A program made the position numbers and the translations under genes. From Sycon ciliatum (Eukaryota > Porifera > Calcarea > Leucosolenida > Sycettidae), in NCBI RefSeq assembly GCF_964019385.1, contig NC_088643.1:74508396-74572395 (forward strand): a stretch of 64,000 nt of DNA. Reading direction: 5' to 3'. Below the pieces are notes generated by a model that saw only the letters and a program-made list of their open reading frames with translations, searched no databases and had not been told where the DNA came from. The stretch's first letter is position 1. Each line of letters starts with the position of its first letter. This document shows, one piece after another, positions 31,401 to 43,800 of the stretch.

Positions 31401-32269
31401 GTGTTTGTAGTAATCATGGTAATAGTACTTGTCAGTATGCAGATAAGGTACAGACACCAGAAGCAACCGACACAATGCCCAACCTTCTTTTTCCGAAGAG
31501 GATCTTTAAAGGCGGATACTCGCTGCTTTGAAGACTTTTCAACAGGCCTGCATGGCAAACAGTGGAGAAAAGGCAGCAGACGCACACAGACACATAAGTC
31601 AAGTACAAATAGATCAGTCTGGTGAGGATTAGAACACCGATGCATGTGGGGCGTGCACTAAGTAGTTTGCAGTGCATTGATATAAGCAGATAGGCTGCAA
31701 GACAAGTTGAGCAACATGTCAGTCATCAGGAGGTTGTTGTCAGACACCAACCTGTTCTTGTTTGTGCGAGTGAACTGCTTTTTCTCTTTCGCTTCATCGG
31801 ACTGCAGGCTGGATTTCTTGGAGCTGTACACGGCATCAAACCTACACGAAGAACAGGCACATGGAGACGAAAATCTAGTCGCAAGCTTGGAAGAGCTCAG
31901 CAACATCCCACAATGAGTACTAGTGCTGAAAAAAATACTCAGCGCCAGGTGTGATTGAGCCCCCCCCCCCCCCCCCCCCCCCCCCGCAATGTGCTTACTT
32001 CTTGGTACCGATCTTTTCGCGGAGCTCCACCAACTCACCAAAAGAGCAATCCCTTAGCCCTGTGACACGGGCACACGAAAACAACGCACAGAAAAAAACA
32101 GAAAATAATGTTTGAGCGCCATCACCCTTCTTCGTGTCAGACCAGGGTGCATACTGGTAGTGACGCGGCAATCCCAAACACAAGTAAACAAAACCGAGCC
32201 AACTGTCTTACCTTCTGGCAGCTGGTCGTCACCACTTTCCTGAAGACAGAGAAACAACCATGGAAGAAT

Positions 32270-32352
<83 letters not shown>

Positions 32353-33550
32353 CATGCAAAGGTGATCAAACTACATGCACCAGATAATGGCCAAATCGAT
32401 GGTAGCCATCTCTAGTCCAGGACTACCTGGGTATTCGAGAATAAAGAACATAACTCAATGTGCCGTCGGGTGATTGCTTGTTTGCGAAGGCAACTACGAG
32501 GCATCCAGGCACGGTAATACTGTCAGTGCACATGCATCGGCCAATTATATGAAGTAGGCGATACATTATTTTGGCAACTTAGTGACATGCATGCACACGC
32601 GCAAGTAAAGCCCACACACACGTATACACACACACCCCTCCGGCAGCTGGCCAGGAATGTTGGAAATGTCATGCTCATTAGAATGGTGCAATAGCGACGT
32701 CTACAGGGAAAGCCTATCAGCATAGAGCATATGACTCGAGACGTACAAGCCAAAAAGCAAAGCAATGACTGAATGAGTCTGTCAATGACTCGACAATCGG
32801 GCCGGAACATGGTAACCACTTGATCAGCTATCCAATCGGCAAAAGCGACAGCAGAAGCAAGTTGCATGCACGTGTGTATATGTTTGAGAGAGCTAAGATA
32901 AATTATACCAATGCAAACACCAGGCGACAAGAAACGAGATAAATTCACAACCAGAAAGCGAAACATGAAAGTGAGGAATACTGACCTAAATTTACAAACA
33001 ATTTCAGTGTGAACAAATTCTTTCTCTGCTTCTTTTTCTGCATGGTTTGCGCTAAATTAAAATAAGGTATAAACTACTTTGCAGTTTGCGTATTTATATA
33101 TTATTTAGTTATCGGATTGTTTTGGTTTGCCAGTAAATACTTCTGATGAGATGGCTTCAAAAACGTTGAAGGAATATACATGACAACTATTTCTTAAGGT
33201 ACGCAAGCTCCACTGCAGACACTTCATGACATGAAAACCCGAAACTGATTGAGATATTGTAATTCGCAGTGAGGAGCCCACTGGATTTGAGGGTGGTATG
33301 TGTACGGTTTTCATACATGGCAAGTAGTTTTTACTGATGGTGTTTGTACTGAGTGCACAACTCACTCTATTTATTGCATAAATCACATTAACATAATAAT
33401 ATTATTGTCCACAGTAGCAAAACCATTGATTACACTTTACAAAATGATTTTATGGATTCAGCTAGTGAGTCCAATGGGGAAAAAACTACGTACCTCTTCA
33501 CTAGCTGAGCTGTCTGTAGTAACATCTCCTGTGTCCTCATCAGAACTCAT
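28446..33550 (-). CDS. RRP36: RRP36, rRNA-processing protein 36 homologue (9 exons, complete)
   Basis: Exons in coding order (minus strand): 33550-33494, 32239-32212, 32059-31999, 31841-31752, 31547-31484, 31059-30955, 29965-29891, 29183-29066 and 28579-28446 (TAA). Every junction is in phase, giving 243 residues against about 259 in human. RRP36 is a nucleolar factor of the small-subunit processome needed for early cleavages in 18S rRNA maturation. Diagnostic matches, in order: an acidic N-terminus (SSDEDTGDVTTDSSASEE), FGELVELREKIGTKK, NRPVEKSSKQRV, the family hallmark VARDPRFDDLSG, a charged helix (DQQERRDQQRKEQQAAKRE), KKPFYLKKSDQKKLEIATKF, and the basic C-terminus KKRKRNASRDRRKLP. Introns 4, 5 and 6 all use an unusual GTTGG donor. 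The gene is head-to-head with BAF and convergent with the glutaredoxin fusion gene. Identification is very secure. Confidence 0.95.
30138..30292. repeat. 31-bp minisatellite inside a MITE relative
   Basis: Five units of 31 bp containing GGGGCGGGAATGAGATGCAG. The flanks (GTCGTTGACCCACCC at about 30098 on the left, 'acaatgtacaacaacgta' at about 30313 on the right) match the interior of the element at 24171-24603. Here, however, a different internal segment has been amplified. It is in RRP36 intron 6 (between exons 6 and 7 in coding order). Confidence 0.85.
31961..31985. repeat. Poly-C run
   Basis: About 25 consecutive C, 13 nt from the RRP36 exon 3 border at 31999. In the minus-strand transcript it is a G-run just inside the intron, downstream of the donor, and a potential G-quadruplex. 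Confidence 0.9.
32268..32349. repeat. (CAG)n trinucleotide tract
   Basis: About 27 CAG/CTG units with a few substitutions, in the RRP36 intron between exons 1 and 2. In the transcript it reads CUG/CUGCUG, about 30 nt upstream of the exon 2 acceptor, so it may form part of the polypyrimidine region. Confidence 0.92.
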
Positions 33551-33937
33551 CTTGCTAATTTGTTGCTCAATGGACACTGCTGAAATAGTAGTGCCCAGTA
33601 CCACGGCAGCACAATGCAGACAATTCACAGCAAAAAGAGCAAGACAGTCAGTGAGTGCAGTCACTGCAGTTTGAAACAAACTGTGCTAAATCTATGACGT
33701 CATCAGCCACGAGTGCAAAAAAAATATAATTATGGTGAAAAAAGGTCTGCTGCGCGCGTGGCCCGTGCATCCATGCAGCGCCGCCGTTGTCGGTGCGCCG
33801 CTTTTCAAATTTTGCCTCAACAAGCTGGGATCGGGAGTGCACGCATCGTTGATGACGAAAAGTGTCGTTTCTGGTATCTCCGAATTTGACTTTGGTGAAA
33901 TAGTTGTTTCTCTTCTTCAGCCGTCCTGACTTCTAGG
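33551..33937. promoter_or_regulatory. Shared RRP36/BAF promoter region
   Basis: RRP36 (minus) and BAF (plus) start codons are 477 bp apart. The region has no TATA box that I can see and contains a CG-rich stretch around 33755-33800. The first BAF 5' UTR exon ends at 33937. Divergent TATA-less housekeeping pairs of this kind usually share one bidirectional promoter; that is inference. Confidence 0.55.
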
Positions 33938-34020
33938 GTGAGTGATAAGCCTGGTGATTCCTTTAACTTGCATTGAAATTTACTATAGTAGCCGGCGGTA
34001 TCCTTATTTTTGCTGTCCAG
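33938..34020 (+). other. 5' UTR intron of the BAF gene
   Basis: AGG|GTGAGTGATAAG at 33938 and a pyrimidine tract with TTTTTGCTGTCCAG ending at 34020 form a clean 83-bp intron directly upstream of the ATG. Confidence 0.65.
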
Positions 34021-34027
34021 CCTAAAC

Positions 34028-34300
34028 ATGAGTTCCACCAGTCAGAAACATCGTGATTTCACCGGTGAGCCTATGGGCGACAAGGATGTCACTGAATTGC
34101 CTGGCATTGGACCCGCTCTCGGCGGCAGACTGAAGGAGCAAGGCTTCGACAAGGCCTACGTCGTCTATGGTCAGTTCTTGGTGCTGAAGAAGAACGAAGA
34201 GCTATTTCTGGACTGGATTAAGCAGACTTGTGGTGCGAACGCGAAGCAGGGTGGAGATTGCTATCAGGCCTTCAAGGATTGGACAAACTCCTTCTTGTGA
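34028..34300 (+). CDS. BANF1: Barrier-to-autointegration factor (BAF/BANF1), complete
   Basis: A single coding exon of 90 residues, the normal BAF length (89-90). It starts at the ATG that gives [18 protein letters not shown], the BAF N-terminus, whose Ser/Thr are the VRK-type phosphorylation sites in homologues. The helix-hairpin-helix [12 protein letters not shown] binds the DNA backbone non-specifically, and [18 protein letters not shown] and FKDWTNSFL match the rest of the fold. BAF dimers bridge DNA and bind LEM-domain proteins and lamins during nuclear envelope assembly. The earlier in-frame triplet at 34010 is not ATG and lies in the intron, so 34028 is the start. Paired with RRP36. 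Confidence 0.97.
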   Translation: MSSTSQKHRDFTGEPMGDKDVTELPGIGPALGGRLKEQGFDKAYVVYGQFLVLKKNEELFLDWIKQTCGANAKQGGDCYQAFKDWTNSFL

Positions 34301-34580
34301 GGTAGTGGTACAGCCTTTTCCAGTACATTCTTGCCTGGAGAGCTTATATCAGGCATTTTATACGTTATGGATCTAGCTGTTTTATAGTCGTGTCCAGTTT
34401 TAGCGTTGTGGTTTGAGCTTGACGTCCCATCTGCAAACTTTTTAGTTCATTGATATAGCTTTTAGCTTTTCAGAGAAAGATCAAGTCCCACTTTCTTGTG
34501 TGTTGTGCTTTTAGCTTTTCACGTATTGTCGAAAAAATACAACTTTAATAGCCCCTATAATCATTCGATATGTGAAAGTA

Positions 34581-34921
34581 CAGTGCTGCTCAATGAGATC
34601 CGACTCGAAGCTCAAATCTGTGCCTTGCAGATTTCGGGCCCTGGGCTGTACGCACTAGCAAAGTGCACGCGCTCATCATGCCCCCAGCATACGCGCTCAT
34701 TATGCCCCCAGCATGTGCAAGTGACGTTTCCGCGCGGGAACTGCGGCATCACAACGATAAACAAGTCGAAAAAGGGAGAAAAAATAAAGAGTTTTCTTTG
34801 GACAGACGGCACGCGCTGACCCCGAGCGTGTGCCATATGGCCGATGATGAAACCAAAATCATTTCGCGGCGCTCGTTCTGAAGAATCTGAACTTCGGTTC
34901 GGATTTCATTGAGCAGCACTG
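34581..34921. mobile_element. TA-target MITE (CAGTGCTGCTCAATGA ends)
   Basis: 341 bp with inverted repeats CAGTGCTGCTCAATGAGATC / GGATTTCATTGAGCAGCACTG flanked by TA. A 24-bp direct duplication (GCGCTCATCATGCCCCCAGC...) lies inside at about 34668-34716. A truncated relative is at 41992-42120. Confidence 0.8.
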
Positions 34922-35110
34922 TAGATGCTGCTGGCCTGCTATATGTATCTCTCCTTGTAGCTCAGTGGCAACCTGTCATTAAAACCCGGTGCGGAACGCA
35001 CTGCGGAACATTGACTATGCATAGATTGAAAACAGGGAGTACTATTAAAAAAACACGGTATCTCCCCACTCCCTGGTTCAAGCTAAACCGATAGTATTGT
35101 AATGGTACTA

Positions 35111-35432
35111 CCGTATTTCCCCGTAAGTTAGTTCTCCCCAATGACTTAGTACCCCCGTATAAAAACACACTTTCCACTGCCGAGGTTATCACCCCGAAAA
35201 ACAGTTCCCCCCGAAAGATAGTAAGTTTGTACCCGTCCTACATGTACAGACGGTACCATACAGTACATACATCATATGCACAGACACTAGAGTTGCGCAG
35301 ACTGTGTGTCATTTACCCCCGATAAAAAAGTACTCCCCGAAAGATAGTACCACCCCCGAAAGTTAGTACTCATGTGGCTGCTAAGTTCGAAAGTTAGTAA
35401 GTTAGTACGTACTAACTTACTGGGAAATACGG
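35111..35432. mobile_element. TA-target MITE (CCGTATTTCCC ends)
   Basis: Ends CCGTATTTCCCCGTAAGTTA / AACTTACTGGGAAATACGG, with TA on both sides. The interior is full of short 'cccccgaaagatagtac'-type repeats. Non-coding, 322 bp. Confidence 0.78.
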
Positions 35433-35444
35433 TAAGTAGATAAA

Positions 35445-35538
35445 CAAGCGAGGTACGGAGGGCTTGATGGCTAATCAAAGCCCAAGGGACCAGCCCGAGG
35501 GCTTTGATCAATCGTCAAGCCCGACTGTACCTCGCTTG
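35445..35538. repeat. Imperfect palindrome
   Basis: CAAGCGAGGTAC at the left and GTACCTCGCTTG at the right, with inner arms GGGCTTTGAT / ATCAAAGCCC. The arms are about 38 bp around a short spacer. No flanking duplication was found. Confidence 0.8.
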
Positions 35539-36167
35539 AATATCCTTCAGACGATCCCCCACAATATTTTTAAATTTAGAATCGCTTTTTTTCTTTCGGT
35601 GATCTCGGGTGTGGACAATGTCGGTCTTTCGTTTGGGGTTTCAGAGCAGCCTGAAGTCTAAAGTCCACGTCGTTTTCGTCCCGTTCGTAAGTTTCACACA
35701 GAGATTACAAGAAAGGGAAAGTCATGTGAGTGGACGATAAACCTGTTTCGTGAGAAAATTTTGAGACTAGAACAGACGTAGGTAAAGCAGGGATGAATTT
35801 ATCCTGTATCGCATCGCAGTTTGCTACGCAAAATCGATCTACTCCTACTCAAAAATGACAGTGACACGCAGAAAACTGCCATACATACATGTACAGGCTA
35901 TCCATGCTTTTCGTAGCTTACGCCACAATTGAGATTTTGCATAGCAAAAACTGCTATGCAAAAACGTGACAGTAAATTCATCCCTGTAAAGTATTTTTAC
36001 TTCGACCATACACACCTTGCTCACTCTCCACACTGCTAAGAGTTCTGTGCTGGTGGAGCTAGATTTCACGAGTTGAGAGCCACCGCATCCCCGACCACCA
36101 CCCATATTGGTTTCTTGTTCCTATAGCCAGACCACCTTGAAAAGAATGAGATTGGGCATGATCAAGA

Positions 36168-36247
36168 CTTTGATGGTTTTCTCGTACAGTTTGTCCCTGG
36201 CAGCCTGCTTTGATGGTTTTCTCGTACAGGTTGCCCCTGACAGCGGG
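36168..36247. repeat. 40-bp tandem duplication
   Basis: Two copies of a 40-bp unit starting CTTTGATGGTTTTCTCGTAC, with a few substitutions. Non-coding. Confidence 0.85.
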
Positions 36248-36299
36248 CTTTGGCAATCACAGCCTGCTCTCCGAGGCTGCTCATTGGTCGTAACCTAGT

Positions 36300-37626
36300 A
36301 AAGGGCACGTGGGTCATTTGAAAGTACCATTGGTCCGCCCAACCCCTGTCGATTTTCAAAGCCTAGATCTAGTTCCTGATCCTTGCCGTAAATAGGCCGT
36401 TGAAGTCTGACATCACAGCTTCTTGACAACGCATAGCGACCGCACCAACTGGTGACGAAGAAAATTCGCGTCACCCACGCTTTTTGTATAGCCAGTGGTA
36501 GCAGCATCACTTTTACTTGAGAGCAAGCAAGGACAAGACCATCTTCATTTTCTTTCCATTTGTTGATGAGTTTTCTAGTTTTTGCAATGTAGAGAAGGAG
36601 AAACAGTAACTGACGTTTTCGTTTAGCCATTGATGTGTCTGTTCTGTCATTCGGTTTTAGTCTCAAGCCAAGAAACCATGATTGGTGTCTCTGTTATTAA
36701 TTTCTATCACGGCGATCGCTGATTTCTTTTGGTTCTGAGACCAATCAACTCTAGCCTCGTTTCCTTATCCAGAGGGAAGCGAAAATCAGACCCCATATCT
36801 CTCAGGTGCTGGTGAACACTCGGCAGGAATACATTGCACAGTCTCTAAACAACGAAAAGTGAACTTCTTCAAGAAGAAAACGGAAATGTGTCCTTGCATC
36901 TTGCACGAGCTCCAGTCAAAGTGTTACTGTGACCACTGGAAGCACAAAAGTGTAGTTATAGGTGGTGTGACTTGTTTGTCACCACTTCGTCCCGTGGTAC
37001 TCATTTTCAAGAGGCGTCGACGGCCTATCCAGCTGTAACGTACAATCCATGGTTATAGGCGATTCAGACTATACGGCCAACTGTGACCACGTTTCTACGA
37101 CTCAGACGTATTTGATCAGCGATTGTGCATAATTATTTGAAACACAGCTGCATCACCATGGAAATTCAAGTTCAGATTTCATGGCGGGTTTTGTAATAGG
37201 CGCTAAGTTTGCAGCGTGAGTCGCTACTGCAAGTGCAGCGCTATTATTCAAAGAGGAGCTTCTAATGGAGTATTAAAGTGCGGTATTTATTTCTGAACAC
37301 ATTGCACATGTGGGGCATCAAGAAGTTTGCGGTAGTCATGAACTTGAATGTGTGGTGGTTGCACAGTACAGTTTGGCATTCACGAAAGTGTCATGGTAAC
37401 CCAAATTGAAGGTGCCCCGCATAGAAACATTCCCGTATCTAAAGCGTCTGTGAATAAGAGCTGTTTGAGTGTTGTTGTTTTTGCCAACTACTTCTGCCCA
37501 TGGCAAAAATGCGCAGACACAACGAAATTACAGACCCCCAAAAAAGCACCCAGACAGGAACACAAAAATAAAGAGCAACCACAGGCAACCACAGTTATAA
37601 TTGTAGAGGATTGTACCAGTTCCGGC
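36300..37626. other. Gene-free stretch
   Basis: I see no exon with good borders and no element with clear ends here. The short frames have no recognisable content. Confidence 0.4.
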
Positions 37627-38394
37627 TAGGCTTTCCCCAAATCGGCCAGCCGAAAACCAGACTTAGCGAAAAATCGCTAAGCCTTTCGCCGATTATGGAG
37701 GATTCCTTTGAGAATCGCCGAAAATCTACAAAATTTTGTTGCAAAGTGTGTTTACGAATGAATGATGTTGCTGCAAGCATGACCGCTCGAGCTTTCTACT
37801 TCAGTACTTGTAGAACTAGTGCGTTGAGGTCGTGTGACTCGTGTCGTTTGACCTCCTCTCAAACAAACATTACTGATTAGCCATTACAGTGCATTTCAAA
37901 ACTATAGACGCGTAGGGTTTTTGAAATATTTCAAATTTGGCTGGAACTTTTTGAGAATTGTTTTCGGAATATTGCTCAGGATCGCTCCACAATTACTCTC
38001 ATTATAGTTTCTAAAGGATTGGATAACAGACGCCCAATTTGGAAAAAATTATGCACAAAGTGATCACAGATTTTATGTGGTATAGATGCTGGCATAACGG
38101 TTTTTGCCTAGGTACGCGTCTATAGTTTTGAAATGGACTGTAGGAAGATCATTACTGGTAAAATACTACACTACAACAGTTGTGACGAGTTCCATCTAGC
38201 AGAGCTGTATTTCAAATACCTCACCAATTTTGAAGCCAATATGCCAACAATTCTTTTAGCCGATTTTCCAATATATTCCAATTTTGCAGCCGATTTTAGA
38301 ACAATCAGCTGATTTTGCAACCGAATCTGATGTATTTTTGAGCTAAGCGAAAAGCCGAATAGGCGAAAAAACGGGCCGATTTGGGGAAAGCCTA
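37627..38394. mobile_element. hAT-type element with a nested MITE
   Basis: Terminal inverted repeats TAGGCTTTCCCCAAATCGGC / GCCGATTTGGGGAAAGCCTA. The flanking 8-mers GTTCCGGC (37619-37626) and GTTCTGGC (38395-38402) match at 7 of 8. Subterminal motifs read GCCGAAAA / AGCCGATTTT. A second element occupies 37887-38140. Without it the hAT copy is about 514 bp and non-coding. Confidence 0.82.
37887..38140. mobile_element. Nested TA-target MITE (CAGTGCATTTCAAAAC ends)
   Basis: 254 bp with inverted repeats of about 28 bp (CAGTGCATTTCAAAACTATA / TATAGTTTTGAAATGGACTG) flanked by TA, inside the hAT element. Because it interrupts the hAT element, it inserted later. Confidence 0.8.
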
Positions 38395-38439
38395 GTTCTG
38401 GCCGGATTTCAACTCCCAAGCACTAATTACGAGACCAGG

Positions 38440-38600
38440 AATTTCCCTATTCCCCCTAGAATAATGAGGATCTGAACCGGGGCATAGCCCCATACGGTTC
38501 AAATGGTCGCAAGACCAAGACTCTACAACCGGTCTATGGTTGTAGTCAGCTCAGGAGCACTGTTTCCCGTACGCTGCGTCCTCGCCGCCTTGTTCACGCT
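38440..38600 (-). mobile_element. Possible SINE fragment
   Basis: On the minus strand GGTTCAGATCC (38468-38478) is close to a B box and is followed by an AT-rich body. An A-box candidate upstream is weak. Low confidence. Confidence 0.2.
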
Positions 38601-38666
38601 GTCATCGTGAAAACAGAGTACATGTGCAATCATGTAGTATCGGCCTGACATTCTTCTCAGCCTCTA

Positions 38667-39071
38667 CAGTCCATTCAGAAAAAAATGAACTAAAATTACT
38701 TCTAGCTTTTGGCCATAAATGGGTCAAACGTTGAGTTTTTTTAGAATTTTTTTCTGCAATCCCATATGGAATCCTCTTCCAATTATGTTTCTGAAGTTTT
38801 TTTGTCCAAAAAGCAAGCCATAGCAAGAATAGGATTTCGGCCAGGTTTTGCCCCAAAAGCACTGAATTGGGAAAAACCATCAAAATCCAGGCCGTTTGAC
38901 CCCGCCTGCAACAGTGCATTCTGCGGTTCGAACCCCAGTTCAGGCACCCTTTTTGGACCCTTTTTCAAATTTCAAAGTTCGCAGCACTGCACTGTGTACG
39001 ATGAAATCACGAAAAATCGCCAAATACGGGAGCTCGCCAGAGCCAGGACCCATCTTTTTATGAATGGACTG
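38667..39071. mobile_element. TA-target MITE (CAGTCCATTCA ends)
   Basis: Ends CAGTCCATTCA / TGAATGGACTG with flanking TA, 405 bp. The ends resemble the nested element at 37887-38140 (CAGTGCATTTCA), so they may be related. The interior includes a B-box-like GGTTCGAACCCC at about 38927. Confidence 0.65.
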
Positions 39072-39356
39072 TAGGGACTCGATGACGATGTTGTGCTGTG
39101 GGTCTCTCGTCTGACTACCATCATAATCATTGGCCACTGCCCTGCATCAGTCTATTTGGTGACATAAATGCGTAAATGAGAGCCGGATCATGATCAAGCA
39201 AGCTACAGTACATAATAACATTGTCATTGTACAACTACATTACAAGACACAAGAGCACAAGTCAAGCAAAGTTAGCTCTCTCTTTCTGTCTATCTGTCTG
39301 TCCGTCCACCATTTTCTCTGTCTGTCTTTCGCATCACCTTACATGATACACACACA

Positions 39357-40856
<1,500 letters not shown>

Positions 40857-43800
40857 ATGCCGTTTGGGGGTGGAGCGAAATGTGGCCTTTGCGCCAAGAC
40901 TGTGTACATGAATGAGGAGGTGAAATTCAACTCCCAAAGCTGGCACAAGCTCTGCTTCAAATGCGCGGGTTGTAGCAAACTTCTCGAAATGGGTGCAGCC
41001 GTCGATCATGGCCAGAAAATTTATTGCAAGCAGTGTCACTCCAAGAGCTATGGAACGGCAGGGTACGGCCATGGTGTAGGGGCTGGAGTTCTCAGCACAG
41101 ACAATGGCCGTGGTCCAACAAGCACTGCACCTCAGAGGCCTGCCGCGAGTCCCGCGACTGCTGCTGCCAAATCGTCGTACGGTAAGGCAACATGATTTGC
41201 TGGTTCTGTAATAGGTTAATATTGTGTGGCTATTGTTACGTGTTGAGGTAAATCGCGCTCTCAATCCAGCAATTGACAGTTGGTAGAGAAATCTCTTGCA
41301 CTGCAGGTCTATGGTTGAATATCGTACTCGTATCGTCCACCTGAGGCAAGCTTCTTGGACCGGCTGTGATTGGTTTTGGCGGAAGTCCTTGAAAATGCAC
41401 CCATTCCCAACCCAAATCAGACAAATGACTCTGCAAGTGCAAAGTTGCCAAACCTAGTCAGCCGGTGTGGAATGCCGATAGAGATATCGTGGATATCCAC
41501 ATGTGTGTCGCACTATGGTTTGTTGCTGCTACGTAACTCACTGTAACTACATAATATTGTACTAACTAACAGTAACTGTTACTTGTGTCAGGAATGTTGC
41601 TTGGGGGTGACCCAGACAGGAATACTAAAATAGTAGATCATGCATCAGTACACGTGTGACTGGAATACCCACCACCAATGCCGCAATGGCACCATCCCTA
41701 CTCTGCACAACATTTATGTGGATGGTATAGACTACGGTACAGTACTGCTGGTCTCATGCCAGGGGGAGACCAGCACTGCGGTGTTCTTGCACCATGCACA
41801 AGGCATGAATACTGGTTGTACTTGTAGTGCGCGCAGTGATGTATTGTGTGCCGTGCCCGAGGCAAACTCTATAATAATTGTGTTGGCCACTTCGTATCCT
41901 GCTCTCTTTCGTTTTATCTGGTGTTTAAGCTGCTTTCCCAATTATTTGACGTTGTATAGAAGTGATTGACTGCTAAGTCATGTGTACTGTACAGTGCTAT
42001 TCAATGAAATCCGATCGGGAGAGTCAAGCTTACGCCCTGCACCATTTTGCATCCCAGTACTCGCAGGTCTTGGGCTTTACAGCACCCGCAGCGTGCCTGA
42101 CCCACACGATCGGATTTCATCGATTTTCATTTTACCTGCAAGCTTCAACAAAATAGTACATGTATCATTATCTGATGAGCTAGATAGATTCCCTGATCTG
42201 GACCTGCGCCTACGAGGGCCTCTGGCAAATGGCCCTCACATCAGTGATGTAGGACTGGACAGGTCTTCGTGTCACTGGACAGCGCAGAGAGACACTATGG
42301 TCATGTCTAGAGACACTATGCCTATGGTCATGTTTTAGTTATGTTTTCTCTCTATTTCATGTTTAGGTGCATACCGTACCCAGAATGCCATGCGGTCGCA
42401 GGATAGTGTGGGAGCCATGGTTGGCAGCGGCGGTAACAAATGCCCACGCTGTGGCAAGGCGGTGTACCATGCTGAGAAGCTCGTGGCCCTGAGCAGAGTG
42501 AGTGGAAATTGTGTGTGTGGGGGGGGGGGGGGGGGGGGGGGATGTTGCTGTTTCTTGTCATTGATTGCCAACTAACTTCACAACAAATATTTGTATCCAC
42601 AGTGCCACACACAAAGCCAGTGATTTTCTTTGTCACCGGGCCATGCATGATTTCTTTGAGGTCATTTGTCTAGTCCAACTACATGAAGTGATTGTAATTA
42701 ACACCAGTGTTATGTGACTGAACACATTTGTAGTACATGTGCCTGGAAGTAGACCAATGTACTGGTACATGTAGTCTACAATACCTGTGTAGTATGCAGA
42801 ACATGTCTACCATACCTGTCTAGTGTGCAGGGCATGTTGTAGTTTACGATACGCGTGTAGTGTGCAGGACAGGTTAGCGTTTTGTAGTGGAGGAAAACGT
42901 GGCAAGTATGCCTTTTGGGGGGCACTTTAGACGCAAGTGGCAGCCTTTTGCAACTGCAATGTTGTTGAGTGGTACAATTGATAATACATTGTGCTTTTTG
43001 AAGTGGACTTCGCCTTATTAGGGCTCTGCTTTGCCCTGGGTACGTAATTGTACAGTATACAATGATACAAGCATACATTTGCCTCATGGTTCTTTTCTTT
43101 GACACATAGTACATCTGGACTTCCTCAGCTTTGTCTACAAAAATTTTGGTTGTGACAAAGAGCTGATCTGCTGATACCTGCTTACTAGTAGCAAGAGTAC
43201 ATGAAACCCGGAGTGTGCAGCTCAGATGGGTTGCTGTCAGGGTGAAATTCTGGAATTACATCATGTTAGTGATGCAGGGGGATACAACCAGGATTCATGC
43301 AGGTTCCTGCTGTGCAACTGCAGCTCCGTTGTACGCACTGTGCCACTTCTCGCCCACATCTGCGCCAACTATGATTTAATCCTGGAATTTCGCCGTGACA
43401 GACACCCAGACCATGCAGAAAAAGTCAGAAGCTACCCACTCTGGGTTTCGTGTACTCTTGCTAGTAGTACCAAGAGTGGGTAACTCCATGGAGTGTGCTA
43501 TGGATCCACCAACAATGAAAAGAAACTCACATCATGTGATGTAGTATTCACGTTGTACGTCTCCAGCCTGTTTTAGCAAACAGTGAAGTAAAACTAGCAC
43601 ACCGGTGACCCTGACAAGAAACCCACTCAGCATATGCGATTCTTTAACATGACCGTGGTGCAAGTAGGTACTGCTGGTATCCGGACTGTGCGTGTGCTGG
43701 CCTTCATTGTATGTGGTGCGAAGCGTACTTGGAAGAGGTGATGTGAGTTTTCCCCGTTGAGGACCCATAGTCATAGTTGCTCACTCTTGATGGTCTTTAT

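Noticed and set aside
34010-34027. Longer start for BAF
   Set aside because: The triplet is not ATG and lies within the 5' UTR intron; BAF proteins begin at the MSS-type N-terminus.
38918-38945. GGTTCGAACCCC as part of a tRNA gene
   Set aside because: B-box-like only; no acceptor stem or A box at the right spacing, and it lies inside a MITE.
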